64,000 bases of DNA from positions 1 through 64,000 of the forward strand of contig DASRND010000032.1 of NCBI GenBank assembly GCA_035647615.1, read 5' to 3'. Made by a program: the position numbers and the translations under genes. The notes beneath the pieces were generated by a model that did not search any database, was not told where the DNA came from, and worked only from the letters and a program-made list of their open reading frames with translations. Below, piece by piece: positions 29,075-37,175 of this stretch (position 1 is its first letter; every line of letters begins with the position of its first letter). Source of the DNA: Bacteroidales bacterium. Its GTDB lineage: Bacteria; Bacteroidota; Bacteroidia; Bacteroidales; 4484-276.

Positions 29075-30976
29075 ATGAGCGAACAAATAAAACACGAATG
29101 CGGGATAGCACTGCTGCGACTGCGTAAGCCTCCGGAGCATTATCTGCGCGAATACGGCACCAGCCTTTATGGCCTCAACAAGATGCACCTGATGATGCAG
29201 AAGCAACACAACCGTGGGCAGGATGGCGCCGGACTGGCCAACATAAAACTCGACATGGAGCCTGGCGTGAAATACATCAGCCGTCACCGTTCCGGCTCGG
29301 CTACGCCCATCATCGACGTCTTCAGGCATGTGTACGCACCGTTTCAGCAGCTCGAAAAAACGCGTCCTGAACTTTTGCTCGACACGGGCTGGCTCAAGCG
29401 AAATCTCGAATTTACCGGAGAGCTCTTTCTGGGACATCTGCGCTACGGAACCTTTGGCGGCCACGGTATCGAAAACCTACATCCCGTGGTGCGCGCAAGC
29501 AACTGGATTACCAAAAATCTGGTGCTGGCCGGCAACTTCAATATGACCAACGTGGATGAGCTTTTTGCCACTTTGGTGGAGATTGGGCAATATCCCATCC
29601 AAACTACCGACACCATTACCATTCTCGAAAAAATAGGCCATTTTCTGGATGAAGAAAACGAAATCCATTATCAGAAATACAAGAAGCTGGGATTTGTAAA
29701 AAAAGAGATTTCCGAAAAAATTGCCGCCGATCTCAACATCCGCGACATACTCGTAAAAGCTGCTAAATCTTGGGATGGTGGTTATGCCATCGCCGGATTG
29801 CTGGGGCATGGTGATGCGTTTGTGATGCGCGATCCTGTGGGTATTCGTCCGGTGTTTTATTACATCGACGACGAAGTGGTGGCCGCCGCTTCGGAGCGTC
29901 CGGTGTTGCAAACTACTTTCAATCTGCGGGTCGATCAGGTAAAGGAGCTGCAGCCGGGGCATGTGCTCGTCGTCAAAAAAAACGGTACCGCCGAAGTGCT
30001 TCCATTTGCGAAGCCACAAGTTGTAAAAGCCTGCTCGTTCGAGCGCATTTATTTTTCGCGCGGAACTGACAGCGACATCTACCGCGAACGAAAGATGCTT
30101 GGCAAACTGCTCACCCCTGAGGTACTCAAAGCTATCAATTACGACATCGACAATACGGTGTTTTCGTATATTCCCAACACGGCTACTGTAGCTTTTAAAG
30201 GGTTGATTGAGGAAGTTAATAGGTTTTGCAACGGCATAAAAGCAGACCGGATCACTGCGCTGGGTGCGCAGTCCACGCCCGAAAAGATCAGCGAAATACT
30301 CAGCATGGCGCCGCGTGTGGAAGACATTGCTGTAAAAGATGTCAAGCTGCGCACCTTTATCGCCAAAGACAGCGGGCGCGACGATCTGGTGGGGCACGTT
30401 TACGACGTTACCTACGGCGTGGTGTGTGATGGCATAGATAACCTGGTGGTGATCGACGACTCCATCGTGCGTGGCACTACCTTGCGACAAAGCATCATCC
30501 GCATACTCGACAGGCTGGGGCCTAAAAAAATCATCATCGCCTCCTCGGCGCCACAGATTCGCTACCTCGACTGTTACGGTATCGACATGGCCAAGCTTGG
30601 CGATTTTATAGCTTTCAAAGCTGCCATCAGCCTGCTGCACGAAACCAACCAAAAAAGCATCATCAACGAAGTTTACAAAAAAGCCAAGGCGCAGGAGCAT
30701 CTGCCCAAAGAACAGGTGGTAAATTATGTGAAGCAGATATACGAACCCTTTACTGCCCGGCAAATATCGGAGCGCATTGCGCAATTGGTGACTCCGGAAC
30801 ATACCCGCGCCAGTGTGGAGGTGATATACCAATCTATAGAAGACCTGCACGCTGCGTTGCCCAACCACACCGGCGATTGGTACTTTACGGGCAACTATCC
30901 CACACCCGGTGGCAACAAAGTGGTAAACCGTGCTTTTATCAATTACGTCGAAAACCGAAATGTGAGGGCTTATTAG
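29075..30976 (+). CDS. Amidophosphoribosyltransferase-like protein, long form
   Basis: 633 residues. Class II glutamine amidotransferase at the N-terminus with likely nucleophile Cys9 (KHECGIALL) and NRGQDGAG, followed by a type I phosphoribosyltransferase domain with the PRPP loop VVIDDSIVRGTT (about 458-469). Canonical PurF, which converts PRPP and glutamine to phosphoribosylamine, is about 470 residues; this form has inserts in the amidotransferase half and a longer C-terminus. Bacteroidota often carry such a long paralogue in addition to a standard PurF. The residues around both active sites are intact, so it is probably active, but the exact reaction is not certain. Confidence 0.85.
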   Translation: MSEQIKHECGIALLRLRKPPEHYLREYGTSLYGLNKMHLMMQKQHNRGQDGAGLANIKLDMEPGVKYISRHRSGSATPIIDVFRHVYAPFQQLEKTRPELLLDTGWLKRNLEFTGELFLGHLRYGTFGGHGIENLHPVVRASNWITKNLVLAGNFNMTNVDELFATLVEIGQYPIQTTDTITILEKIGHFLDEENEIHYQKYKKLGFVKKEISEKIAADLNIRDILVKAAKSWDGGYAIAGLLGHGDAFVMRDPVGIRPVFYYIDDEVVAAASERPVLQTTFNLRVDQVKELQPGHVLVVKKNGTAEVLPFAKPQVVKACSFERIYFSRGTDSDIYRERKMLGKLLTPEVLKAINYDIDNTVFSYIPNTATVAFKGLIEEVNRFCNGIKADRITALGAQSTPEKISEILSMAPRVEDIAVKDVKLRTFIAKDSGRDDLVGHVYDVTYGVVCDGIDNLVVIDDSIVRGTTLRQSIIRILDRLGPKKIIIASSAPQIRYLDCYGIDMAKLGDFIAFKAAISLLHETNQKSIINEVYKKAKAQEHLPKEQVVNYVKQIYEPFTARQISERIAQLVTPEHTRASVEVIYQSIEDLHAALPNHTGDWYFTGNYPTPGGNKVVNRAFINYVENRNVRAY

Positions 30977-30991
30977 ATTTGGCGGTAAGGT

Positions 30992-31147
30992 CACAGCACC
31001 ACCAAAATGCCGTTTAGAAGGTATCTCATTTTGTAATACCACATCATCTATTTCAGCAGCAGTAGGTTCATACATAAAATCATCGGGAAAACGTTCTTTG
31101 TTCCTGCGTACCGCCTGTTTTAGAACCCTCGTTTTAAACAAAATCAA
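30992..31147 (-). pseudogene. Remnant of an ORF6N-domain gene
   Basis: On the minus strand, codons from 31147 to 30992 encode a stretch typical of the ORF6N DNA-binding domain found in phage and mobile-element proteins: TRVLKQAVRRN, RFPDDFM, then LQNEIPSKRHFGGAV. The expected preceding residues (..ELYDVE..) appear in another frame as ELFDF just upstream, followed by a stop, which suggests a frameshift. The reading frame then runs into the antisense of the PurF-like gene, so the C-terminal part is lost. A long antisense frame continuing to 29477 is a shadow and not part of this protein. Confidence 0.6.
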
Positions 31148-31244
31148 ATAATTCTTTTCAACTATTAAAAGAGACGCGGCCTTCGGGGGTGAGGATTGTT
31201 AGCAACTGGCCGTCCTGGTATTTGCGAAGAGGAATCTTCATTAT

Positions 31245-32261
31245 TCAAAACTGCTTTTTTTTGATTTTCCCTTCCTTCACTATCCCATTCGCCATCGCAA
31301 TCATTCCGTCGATGTCCTGCTGCATCATACACCGGAAATGGCCGCGTGGGCATTTCTCAAAACCTATCTTGGAACAGGGGCGGCACGACAGGCCTTTTAC
31401 TTCAAAAATCGAAAAGTTATCAGGGTGTTGCGGCATGTAAGGATACATCCCAAACTCCGGCACGGTGTTGCCCCACAGCGAAATAATTTTTTTGTTGAAT
31501 GCTGCCGCCACGTGCATAAGTCCGGTGTCGTTGGTAATTACCAGCGCCGCATGTTCTACCAGCTGTGCCGACTGACTCAGGCTGAATTTTCCGCAGGCAT
31601 TAAAGATATGTTCGGGATCGGAGGCTGCGATGGTGTCGCCCTGCGCGGTATCTTCCGGGCCGCCAAGCAAAATTACAGGTGCCTTAATTCCGTGACACAA
31701 AACGATGGTTTTTTCTATGGGTAGTTGCTTGGTTTTGTGCCGTCCGCCAATTACTACCGCCACATAGCCTTGCCGGTGTGGCGATGGCAACGATTCCATC
31801 GGAACGACCACTTCGGGTGGGATGAAATAATCGAGGCCGCGCCCGTCGTTGGTTACCCCGAGATTGGCCACCGCCTGCATGTATCTGTCTACGATATGAA
31901 CACGTGGCAGCCGGTCGATCTTGAAATTTACCAGCAGCCATTTGCGGACGTTGAGTTTGGAAAACGAAGTGCTTTTTATTCTCAGCTTGTACCTCACAGC
32001 CAGCGATCGCCAGTTTTTGTGCAGATCGATAATCTGGTCGTAATTTTCGTTTTTCAGCCCCGGCAGTACTTCTTTCACCGAGTCGTTGATGGTAAAAACC
32101 CGGTCGATGTAAGGATTGGCTTCAACCACTTCCTGATACACCCGGCGTGTAAGAAAATGTACCTGGCAGGGGGCGCACTGCTCTTTGAGACATCGCACCA
32201 CCGGAGTGGTGAGCACGATGTCGCCGATGGAACTCAAACGGATGATCAGATATTTTTTCAA
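31245..32261 (-). CDS. Glycosyltransferase family 9 (heptosyltransferase-like)
   Basis: 338 residues of the ADP-heptose:LPS heptosyltransferase superfamily, which adds sugars to the lipopolysaccharide core on the cytoplasmic face. Motifs: N-terminal KKYLIIRLSSIGDIVLTTPV, and the donor-binding half with VILLGGPEDTAQG and VITNDTGLMHVAAAFNKKIISLWG. A TTG start at 32261 is chosen because no ATG precedes the conserved N-terminus and a TAnnTTTG element sits just upstream (32278-32285); the longer frame to 32960 is antisense to tatD. A four-cysteine cluster (LSCRPCSKIGFEKCPRGHFRC) near the C-terminus is typical of one GT9 subgroup. Confidence 0.9.
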   Translation of the reverse strand: MKKYLIIRLSSIGDIVLTTPVVRCLKEQCAPCQVHFLTRRVYQEVVEANPYIDRVFTINDSVKEVLPGLKNENYDQIIDLHKNWRSLAVRYKLRIKSTSFSKLNVRKWLLVNFKIDRLPRVHIVDRYMQAVANLGVTNDGRGLDYFIPPEVVVPMESLPSPHRQGYVAVVIGGRHKTKQLPIEKTIVLCHGIKAPVILLGGPEDTAQGDTIAASDPEHIFNACGKFSLSQSAQLVEHAALVITNDTGLMHVAAAFNKKIISLWGNTVPEFGMYPYMPQHPDNFSIFEVKGLSCRPCSKIGFEKCPRGHFRCMMQQDIDGMIAMANGIVKEGKIKKKQF

Positions 32262-32277
32262 GCGTTTTGTTTTTTGC

Positions 32278-32285
32278 AAAAATAG
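32278..32285 (-). promoter_or_regulatory. -7 element of the GT9 gene
   Basis: TATTTTTG on the minus strand, ending 17 bases before the TTG start at 32261. A TTTT stretch about 17 bases upstream could act as the -33 box. Confidence 0.5.
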
Positions 32286-32309
32286 TAAACCCTCCCAAGC
32301 GAAAACATC

Positions 32310-32317
32310 TATTTTTG
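32310..32317 (+). promoter_or_regulatory. -7 element of tatD
   Basis: TATTTTTG lies only 5 bases before the first ATG (32322) and 11 before the second (32328), implying an almost leaderless transcript and favouring the second ATG. It forms a divergent pair with 32278-32285. Confidence 0.45.
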
Positions 32318-32321
32318 CCCC

Positions 32322-33110
32322 ATGGTGATGATCGATACCCACACACATCTTTATCTCGAGCAATTCGACGACGACCGGACGGCGGTGGTGCAACGCGCAC
32401 TCGACGCAGGCGTGCAGGCAATGTTGCTGCCCAATATCGACAGCAAAACTATCCAGCCCATGCTGGCGTTGTGCGATGCGTTTCCGCAACATGTTTTTCC
32501 GATGATCGGGCTGCATCCTACTGATGTGAAGGAAAACTATGAGCAGGAGCTTGAAATTGTAAAGCAGCAACTTGCCGCGGGTCGGTACATTGCCATCGGC
32601 GAGATAGGCATCGATTTGTATTGGGACAAAACCTGGCTTAGTCAACAACAGCTTGCGCTGGAAGTGCAGGTTCAAATGGCAATAGACTACCGATTGCCCA
32701 TCGTGCTGCATGTCCGCGATTCGTTTGATGAAGTATTTGAAATCATTGGCCCGGCGGCCGGCGAAAATCTTACCGGTGTGTTTCATTGTTTTACGGGCAA
32801 CCGTGAACAAGCCGAAAAAATTATCGGATGGGGATTTAAGCTTGGCGTTGGCGGCATGGTGACGTACAAAAACTCCGGACTGGCTGAGGTGTTTGCTGAC
32901 GTCGATCTTCAGCATCTGCTCCTCGAAACCGATGCGCCGTTTCTTGCTCCGGTGCCTCATCGCGGCAAACGCAACGAAAGCGCATATTTGACATTAATAG
33001 CTACTAAGCTGGCGGAGATTAAAAATGTTTCCGTCGGGGAAGTAGCGCGGGTCACGAGTCAATCGGCCAGGGAACTTTTTAAAATTAAAACAGAAAAACA
33101 AAAGAAATAA
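32322..33110 (+). CDS. tatD: TatD-family metal-dependent DNase
   Basis: 262 residues (260 if the ATG at 32328 is used, giving MIDTHTHLY). TIM-barrel hydrolase with the family metal sites: DTHTHLY, GEIGIDLYWD, VLHVRDSFDE, FHCFTGNREQ and LLETDAPFLAP. TatD proteins are cytoplasmic 3'-5' exonucleases or DNases implicated in DNA repair and nucleic-acid turnover. Followed after 98 bases by an asparaginase gene on the same strand. Confidence 0.92.
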   Translation: MVMIDTHTHLYLEQFDDDRTAVVQRALDAGVQAMLLPNIDSKTIQPMLALCDAFPQHVFPMIGLHPTDVKENYEQELEIVKQQLAAGRYIAIGEIGIDLYWDKTWLSQQQLALEVQVQMAIDYRLPIVLHVRDSFDEVFEIIGPAAGENLTGVFHCFTGNREQAEKIIGWGFKLGVGGMVTYKNSGLAEVFADVDLQHLLLETDAPFLAPVPHRGKRNESAYLTLIATKLAEIKNVSVGEVARVTSQSARELFKIKTEKQKK

Positions 33111-33208
33111 ACTACAGAGGACGAAGACACAAAGGGAAAAAGAAGAAGAGCAACATATTTATTCTCTGTTCCTTCGTGCTTCTACGGTGAAACAAATCAG
33201 AATTTCAA

Positions 33209-34246
33209 ATGGATAAAAAAGACGAAACTTCATTGTTGGTAATCTACACTGGCGGTACCATCGGTATGATAAAAGATCAGGAAACCGGGGTGCTGAAACC
33301 GTTCAACTTCGATCATCTCTACGATCATATGCCTTCGCTGCGGCTCATCAACACGCGCATCGACAATTATTCCTTCGATCCGGTGATAGACTCTTCAAAC
33401 ATGAATCCAGGTCATTGGCAAAAGCTGGGGCAGGTGATTTACGACAACTACGAAGGCTATGATGGATTTGTGGTGCTGCACGGCTCCGACACAATGGCCT
33501 ACACGGCATCAGCGCTCAGCTTTATGCTCGAAAACCTCAACAAGCCTGTGATTCTAACCGGTTCGCAACTGCCACTTGGGATGATACGCACCGACGGACG
33601 TGAGAACTTCATTACCGCCGTCGAAATTGCCGCTGCCTACGACGACGACACCCCACTGGTTGCGGAGGTGGCCGTGTATTTCGAGAATCAGCTCATGCGC
33701 GGCAACCGCACCACCAAGTACAATGCGGAGAACTTTGAGGCTTTTCGGTCGCCCAACTATCCATCGCTGGCCGAAGCCGGCGTTTACATACGTTATCATA
33801 AAAACGATTTGCGAAAGCCTAATTTCAGAAAATTGAAATTCCGATCTGAAATGGATACCAATGTGGGCGTGTTAAAACTCATCCCCGGGCTGTCGCAAAA
33901 TTTTGTAAGGTCGGTTTTGCAAACCAAAGATTTGAAAGCGCTGGTGCTCGAAACTTATGGGTCGGGCAATGCTCCCACGGATGCCTGGTTTCTGCAGATG
34001 TTGGCTGAAGCCATTGCTGGTGGCCTGTTGATACTCAACGTAACGCAATGTCTGGGAGGCTATGTGGAGATGGAGAAATACCAAACCGGAATCGCACTCA
34101 AAAATATTGGAGTGATTGGCGGCGCCGACATCACCACCGAGGCAGCCATTACCAAATTGATGTTTTTGTTGGGCAATTATAAAAATACGGATGACATCAA
34201 GAATCTGTTGATCAGCAGTTTGTGTGGAGAAATCACCATCAATTAA
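33209..34246 (+). CDS. ansA: Type I (cytoplasmic) L-asparaginase
   Basis: 345 residues, no signal peptide, consistent with the low-affinity cytoplasmic enzyme that converts asparagine to aspartate and ammonia. Both threonine motifs are present: VIYTGGTIGM (nucleophile Thr) and VLHGSDTMAYTASALSFML (second Thr with Asp). The Lys of the catalytic triad is probably within NRTTKYNAENFEAF. Confidence 0.92.
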   Translation: MDKKDETSLLVIYTGGTIGMIKDQETGVLKPFNFDHLYDHMPSLRLINTRIDNYSFDPVIDSSNMNPGHWQKLGQVIYDNYEGYDGFVVLHGSDTMAYTASALSFMLENLNKPVILTGSQLPLGMIRTDGRENFITAVEIAAAYDDDTPLVAEVAVYFENQLMRGNRTTKYNAENFEAFRSPNYPSLAEAGVYIRYHKNDLRKPNFRKLKFRSEMDTNVGVLKLIPGLSQNFVRSVLQTKDLKALVLETYGSGNAPTDAWFLQMLAEAIAGGLLILNVTQCLGGYVEMEKYQTGIALKNIGVIGGADITTEAAITKLMFLLGNYKNTDDIKNLLISSLCGEITIN

Positions 34247-34335
34247 AAATATTACGACAATATCATTTTTAAAACAGAGTTATTGAAAATCAATCGCGGC
34301 AAATTCACGGGTAAGATTAAAAAAGTGATGATTTT

Positions 34336-34365
34336 TTTGTGGTACCCAATTTTTTTCTACTTTAG
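34336..34365 (+). promoter_or_regulatory. Promoter of tRNA-Ser
   Basis: TTTG (34336-34339), an 18-base spacer, TACTTTAG (34358-34365; one mismatch to TAnnTTTG). It ends 40 bases before the tRNA. Confidence 0.5.
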
Positions 34366-34405
34366 CCGCTTGAAAAAGACTGGTGAGTTGCATGCAATTG
34401 GACTG

Positions 34406-34496
34406 GGAGAGGTGGCCGAGCGGCTGAAGGCGCGCGCTTGGAAAGCGCGTGTACGTCAAAAGCGTACCGAGGGTTCGAATCCCTCTCTCTCCGCCA
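34406..34496 (+). tRNA. tRNA-Ser(GGA)
   Basis: Class II tRNA with long variable arm (GTACGTCAAAAGCGTAC). The anticodon arm CGCGC-TTGGAAA-GCGCG gives anticodon GGA; T-arm GAGGGTTCGAATCCCTC. The 3' CCA is encoded. Confidence 0.95.
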
Positions 34497-34576
34497 CTTT
34501 TTTATTGTAAATGTTAAAAGGAAGTATTAATTAAAAAAAGAAAACAAAATTTATTTTCTAATCAACTGAAGTAAAC

Positions 34577-35407
34577 ATGAAAAAATTATTCGCTTTTTTA
34601 ACTATCGTTGCCATGATGTCGTTTGGCTTCGTTGCATCTGTTCAGGCACAGAATCAAACAGGTACACAGGATGAAATGACCCAGACTGGTGACATGCAAT
34701 CAGACACGGCTTACGCTGAAGATGATGCGGCGCCTGTTACTACTTTGCCAGCTCAAACTGCTGAGGAACAAGACTTCCAACAAGTACTCAAAGAGAAATT
34801 TATTGAAGGAGGCTGGGGCTTCATGGGTATCGTATTGCTGACGCTGATTTTTGGTCTGGCGCTCTGCATCGAAAGAATTATCTATTTGAGCCTTTCCACC
34901 ACCAACACCACAAAGCTGCTCAACAAAGTTGAATCGGCACTTGAAACTGGCGGAATAGAAAAAGCCAAAGAGGTTTGTAAAAATACCCGTGGTCCGGTGG
35001 CAAGCATTTTCTTCCAGGGACTCGATCGCTACAACGAAGGTATCGACATTGTCGAAAAATCTATCGTTAGCTATGGCAGCGTATTGATGGGTCGCCTCGA
35101 ATCAAACCTCTCCTGGATTTCGCTTTTCATTGCTCTGGCACCTATGCTTGGGTTTATGGGTACTGTTGTTGGGATGATTCAGGCTTTTGACGATATTGCT
35201 GCTGCCGGTGATATTTCACCAACCATTGTTGCCAGCGGTATCAAAGTGGCGCTGCTTACTACCTTGTTTGGTCTTATCGTTGCCGTTATCCTGCAAATCT
35301 TCTACAACTACATCCTTTCTAAAATCGACGGTCTTGTAAACAACATGGAAGACAGCACCATCTCTTTCATCGACATCCTTACCAAACACAAAAACTTAAA
35401 TAGATAA
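34577..35407 (+). CDS. exbB: ExbB/TolQ/MotA-family proton channel subunit
   Basis: 276 residues. A cleavable signal-like N-terminus (MKKLFAFLTIVAMMSFGFVASVQAQ) and an acidic linker precede the MotA/TolQ/ExbB domain: one TM helix (GWGFMGIVLLTLIFGLALCIERIIY), a cytoplasmic loop with KAKEVCKNTRGPVASIFFQGL, then two further helices (SLFIALAPMLGFMGTVVGMI and SGIKVALLTTLFGLIVAVI). It couples the proton gradient to outer-membrane processes together with ExbD. First gene of a four-gene operon. Confidence 0.92.
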   Translation: MKKLFAFLTIVAMMSFGFVASVQAQNQTGTQDEMTQTGDMQSDTAYAEDDAAPVTTLPAQTAEEQDFQQVLKEKFIEGGWGFMGIVLLTLIFGLALCIERIIYLSLSTTNTTKLLNKVESALETGGIEKAKEVCKNTRGPVASIFFQGLDRYNEGIDIVEKSIVSYGSVLMGRLESNLSWISLFIALAPMLGFMGTVVGMIQAFDDIAAAGDISPTIVASGIKVALLTTLFGLIVAVILQIFYNYILSKIDGLVNNMEDSTISFIDILTKHKNLNR

Positions 35408-35422
35408 TAGAAAGGCGAAACC

Positions 35423-35845
35423 ATGAAAGATAAAACATCAACAATTCTGAGAATTTTTCTCACGGCGTTGTTAGTAGTTTCTGCCGCCTTGTTTATTATC
35501 TTCTTTATCAAAGGCGAAGATTTTACCAACACCATGCTATGGTGGGCATACATTCTGCTCATCTTTACCATTGCCATTACGTTCATTTTTCCGATTATTA
35601 ATATGATTTCCAATCCAAAGCAAGCAATCACTGTCCTTGTCGGATTGGTTGGATTTGTCGTATTGTTCGGAATTGCTTATTATGTTTTTGCCGATTCCAA
35701 CGTGGATAGCAAAGTGTATGAGCAGTTCCACATCACTCCGGCTATTTCCAAAATAATTGGTGGAATATTATGGATGACTTACATCCTGGGCGGATTGACA
35801 GTATTATCGATTGTTTATGCTGGAATTTCCAGTTTATTAAAATAG
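35423..35845 (+). CDS. Four-helix membrane protein of the exbB-exbD operon
   Basis: 140 residues with four predicted transmembrane helices (starting near STILRIFLTALLVVSAALF, MLWWAYILLIFTIAITFIF, AITVLVGLVGFVVLFGIAYY and IIGGILWMTYILGGLTVLS). No named domain is recognised. An uncharacterised membrane protein in this position between exbB and the exbD genes is common in Bacteroidota. Spacing of 15 bases on each side implies co-transcription and probably a structural role in the motor complex. Confidence 0.8.
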   Translation: MKDKTSTILRIFLTALLVVSAALFIIFFIKGEDFTNTMLWWAYILLIFTIAITFIFPIINMISNPKQAITVLVGLVGFVVLFGIAYYVFADSNVDSKVYEQFHITPAISKIIGGILWMTYILGGLTVLSIVYAGISSLLK

Positions 35846-35860
35846 AAAGAAAATTGCTTT

Positions 35861-36436
35861 ATGGCAAGACCCGCAGCACAAGAAATCAACGCCGGATCGA
35901 TGGCTGACATCGCTTTCCTGTTGCTGATATTCTTCCTGGTTACCACCACCATGGATGTGGATACCGGGATCAGCAGAAAGCTACCCCCGCCGCTCGACCC
36001 GACCGTTAAACCTCCGGACATCAAACAACGGAACATTTTTACCGTTTTGGTAAACAGCCGCGACAGGTTGGCGGTAGATGGCGAGCCCATCAACATCAGC
36101 GATCTGCGTCAGCGTACCAAAATCTTTATGTCGAACCCACAAAACCTCGAAAACCTGCCGGAGATGAATGTTCGCAACATTCCTCCGCTTGGTAATGTGA
36201 GGGTTTCTAAAGGTGTGATCTCTCTTAAAAACGACAGAGGGACATCCTACAAAATGTATATCGCTGTACAGAATGAGCTGGCAGCAGCTATTAATGAGCT
36301 TCGTAATGAGCTATCCATGGAGAGATTTGGTCGAAAATATGATCAACTCGTTTCTGAAGATCAGGTCAAAGCCATTCAAAAGGCCATTCCTGTAGCTATT
36401 TCAGAAGCTGAACCACAAGATGTAGGAGACAAATAA
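35861..36436 (+). CDS. exbD: ExbD/TolR-family protein, first copy
   Basis: 191 residues. One N-terminal TM helix containing the conserved Asp (EINAGSMADIAFLLLIFFLVTT) that lines the proton path, then a periplasmic TolR-like domain (FTVLVNSRDRLAVDGEPIN). The periplasmic part is longer than in E. coli ExbD (about 140 residues), with an insert around residues 90-130. One base separates it from the second exbD. Confidence 0.92.
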   Translation: MARPAAQEINAGSMADIAFLLLIFFLVTTTMDVDTGISRKLPPPLDPTVKPPDIKQRNIFTVLVNSRDRLAVDGEPINISDLRQRTKIFMSNPQNLENLPEMNVRNIPPLGNVRVSKGVISLKNDRGTSYKMYIAVQNELAAAINELRNELSMERFGRKYDQLVSEDQVKAIQKAIPVAISEAEPQDVGDK

Positions 36437-36437
36437 T

Positions 36438-36917
36438 ATGGCAAGATTTAAAAGTTCAAAAAAACAAGGTGCTCAGAACATTAACACCGCGTCGCTTCCC
36501 GACATCATCTTTATGTTGCTGTTCTTCTTTATGGTAACTACGGTAATGCGCGAGGTAACGCTCATCGTTAAGGTTCTTCCCCCTGAGGCTACCGAAGTAG
36601 AAAAGCTCGAACGCAAATCGCTGGTGAGTTACATTTACATTGGTGAACCCAAAAGAGTAGTTTTTGGTACCAAACCACGTATTCAGCTCAACGACGCTTT
36701 TGGACGCATCGAGGATATCCCTGCCTTTGTTACCGCTGAACGGCAGAAACGCGATGAAGCTGAACGCCGTTTCATCACTACTTCACTCAAAGTGGATCAA
36801 AACATCCGCATGGGTATTGTCACCGATGTAAAGCAGGAATTGCGTAAAGCTGGTGCTTTTAAAATTAACTACTCAACTCGTAAAGTGAGAAGCATTGATT
36901 TCGGAAGACTGAATTAA
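36438..36917 (+). CDS. exbD: ExbD/TolR-family protein, second copy
   Basis: 159 residues with the ExbD pattern: TM helix with conserved Asp (INTASLPDIIFMLLFFFMVTT) and a periplasmic domain. It differs clearly from the first copy, so the two are probably non-identical partners in one motor, as is usual for Bacteroidota where two ExbD genes follow one ExbB. It ends 33 bases before a strong terminator. Confidence 0.92.
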   Translation: MARFKSSKKQGAQNINTASLPDIIFMLLFFFMVTTVMREVTLIVKVLPPEATEVEKLERKSLVSYIYIGEPKRVVFGTKPRIQLNDAFGRIEDIPAFVTAERQKRDEAERRFITTSLKVDQNIRMGIVTDVKQELRKAGAFKINYSTRKVRSIDFGRLN

Positions 36918-36950
36918 AGCTTCATTTTTCATAATTTTTTGTCTTAATAA

Positions 36951-36980
36951 AAAAGAGCGTCAACAAGGCGCTCTTTTTTT
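36951..36980 (+). terminator. Intrinsic terminator of the exb operon
   Basis: AAAAGAGCG (36951-36959), a 9-base loop, CGCTCTTTT (36969-36977), continuing into a U-run. It can also act in the reverse direction because of the A-run on the other side. Confidence 0.85.
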
Positions 36981-37073
36981 TATGATCAGAATTGGTGTCG
37001 TCATATGAAACCTTTAGCCTGTTCCACTATTAAAAGCCGCATAGAAGCGACATTATGGTAGCGATAGGATAAT

Positions 37074-37096
37074 AAAAAACCCCGGCTATCCGGGGT
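37074..37096 (-). terminator. Intrinsic terminator of nrdJ
   Basis: On the minus strand, ACCCCGG / CCGGGGT stem with a 4-base loop (37079-37096), followed by TTTTT. It lies 80 bases past the nrdJ stop. Confidence 0.8.
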
Positions 37097-37175
37097 GGGG
37101 AATTTATGTTGAAGCGGTTAAATGCAGAAGATGGTTTTTTAAAAGAAGCCATCAATCTGAATCAGAGCAACTATG

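Noticed and set aside
29477..30991. Long antisense ORF opposite the PurF-like gene
   Set aside because: It is the shadow of a strongly conserved gene; only its first 52 codons, beyond the PurF-like stop, carry ORF6N similarity.
32262..32960. N-terminal extension of the GT9 frame
   Set aside because: It is antisense to tatD and has no GT9 sequence; the conserved N-terminus starts at the TTG at 32261.
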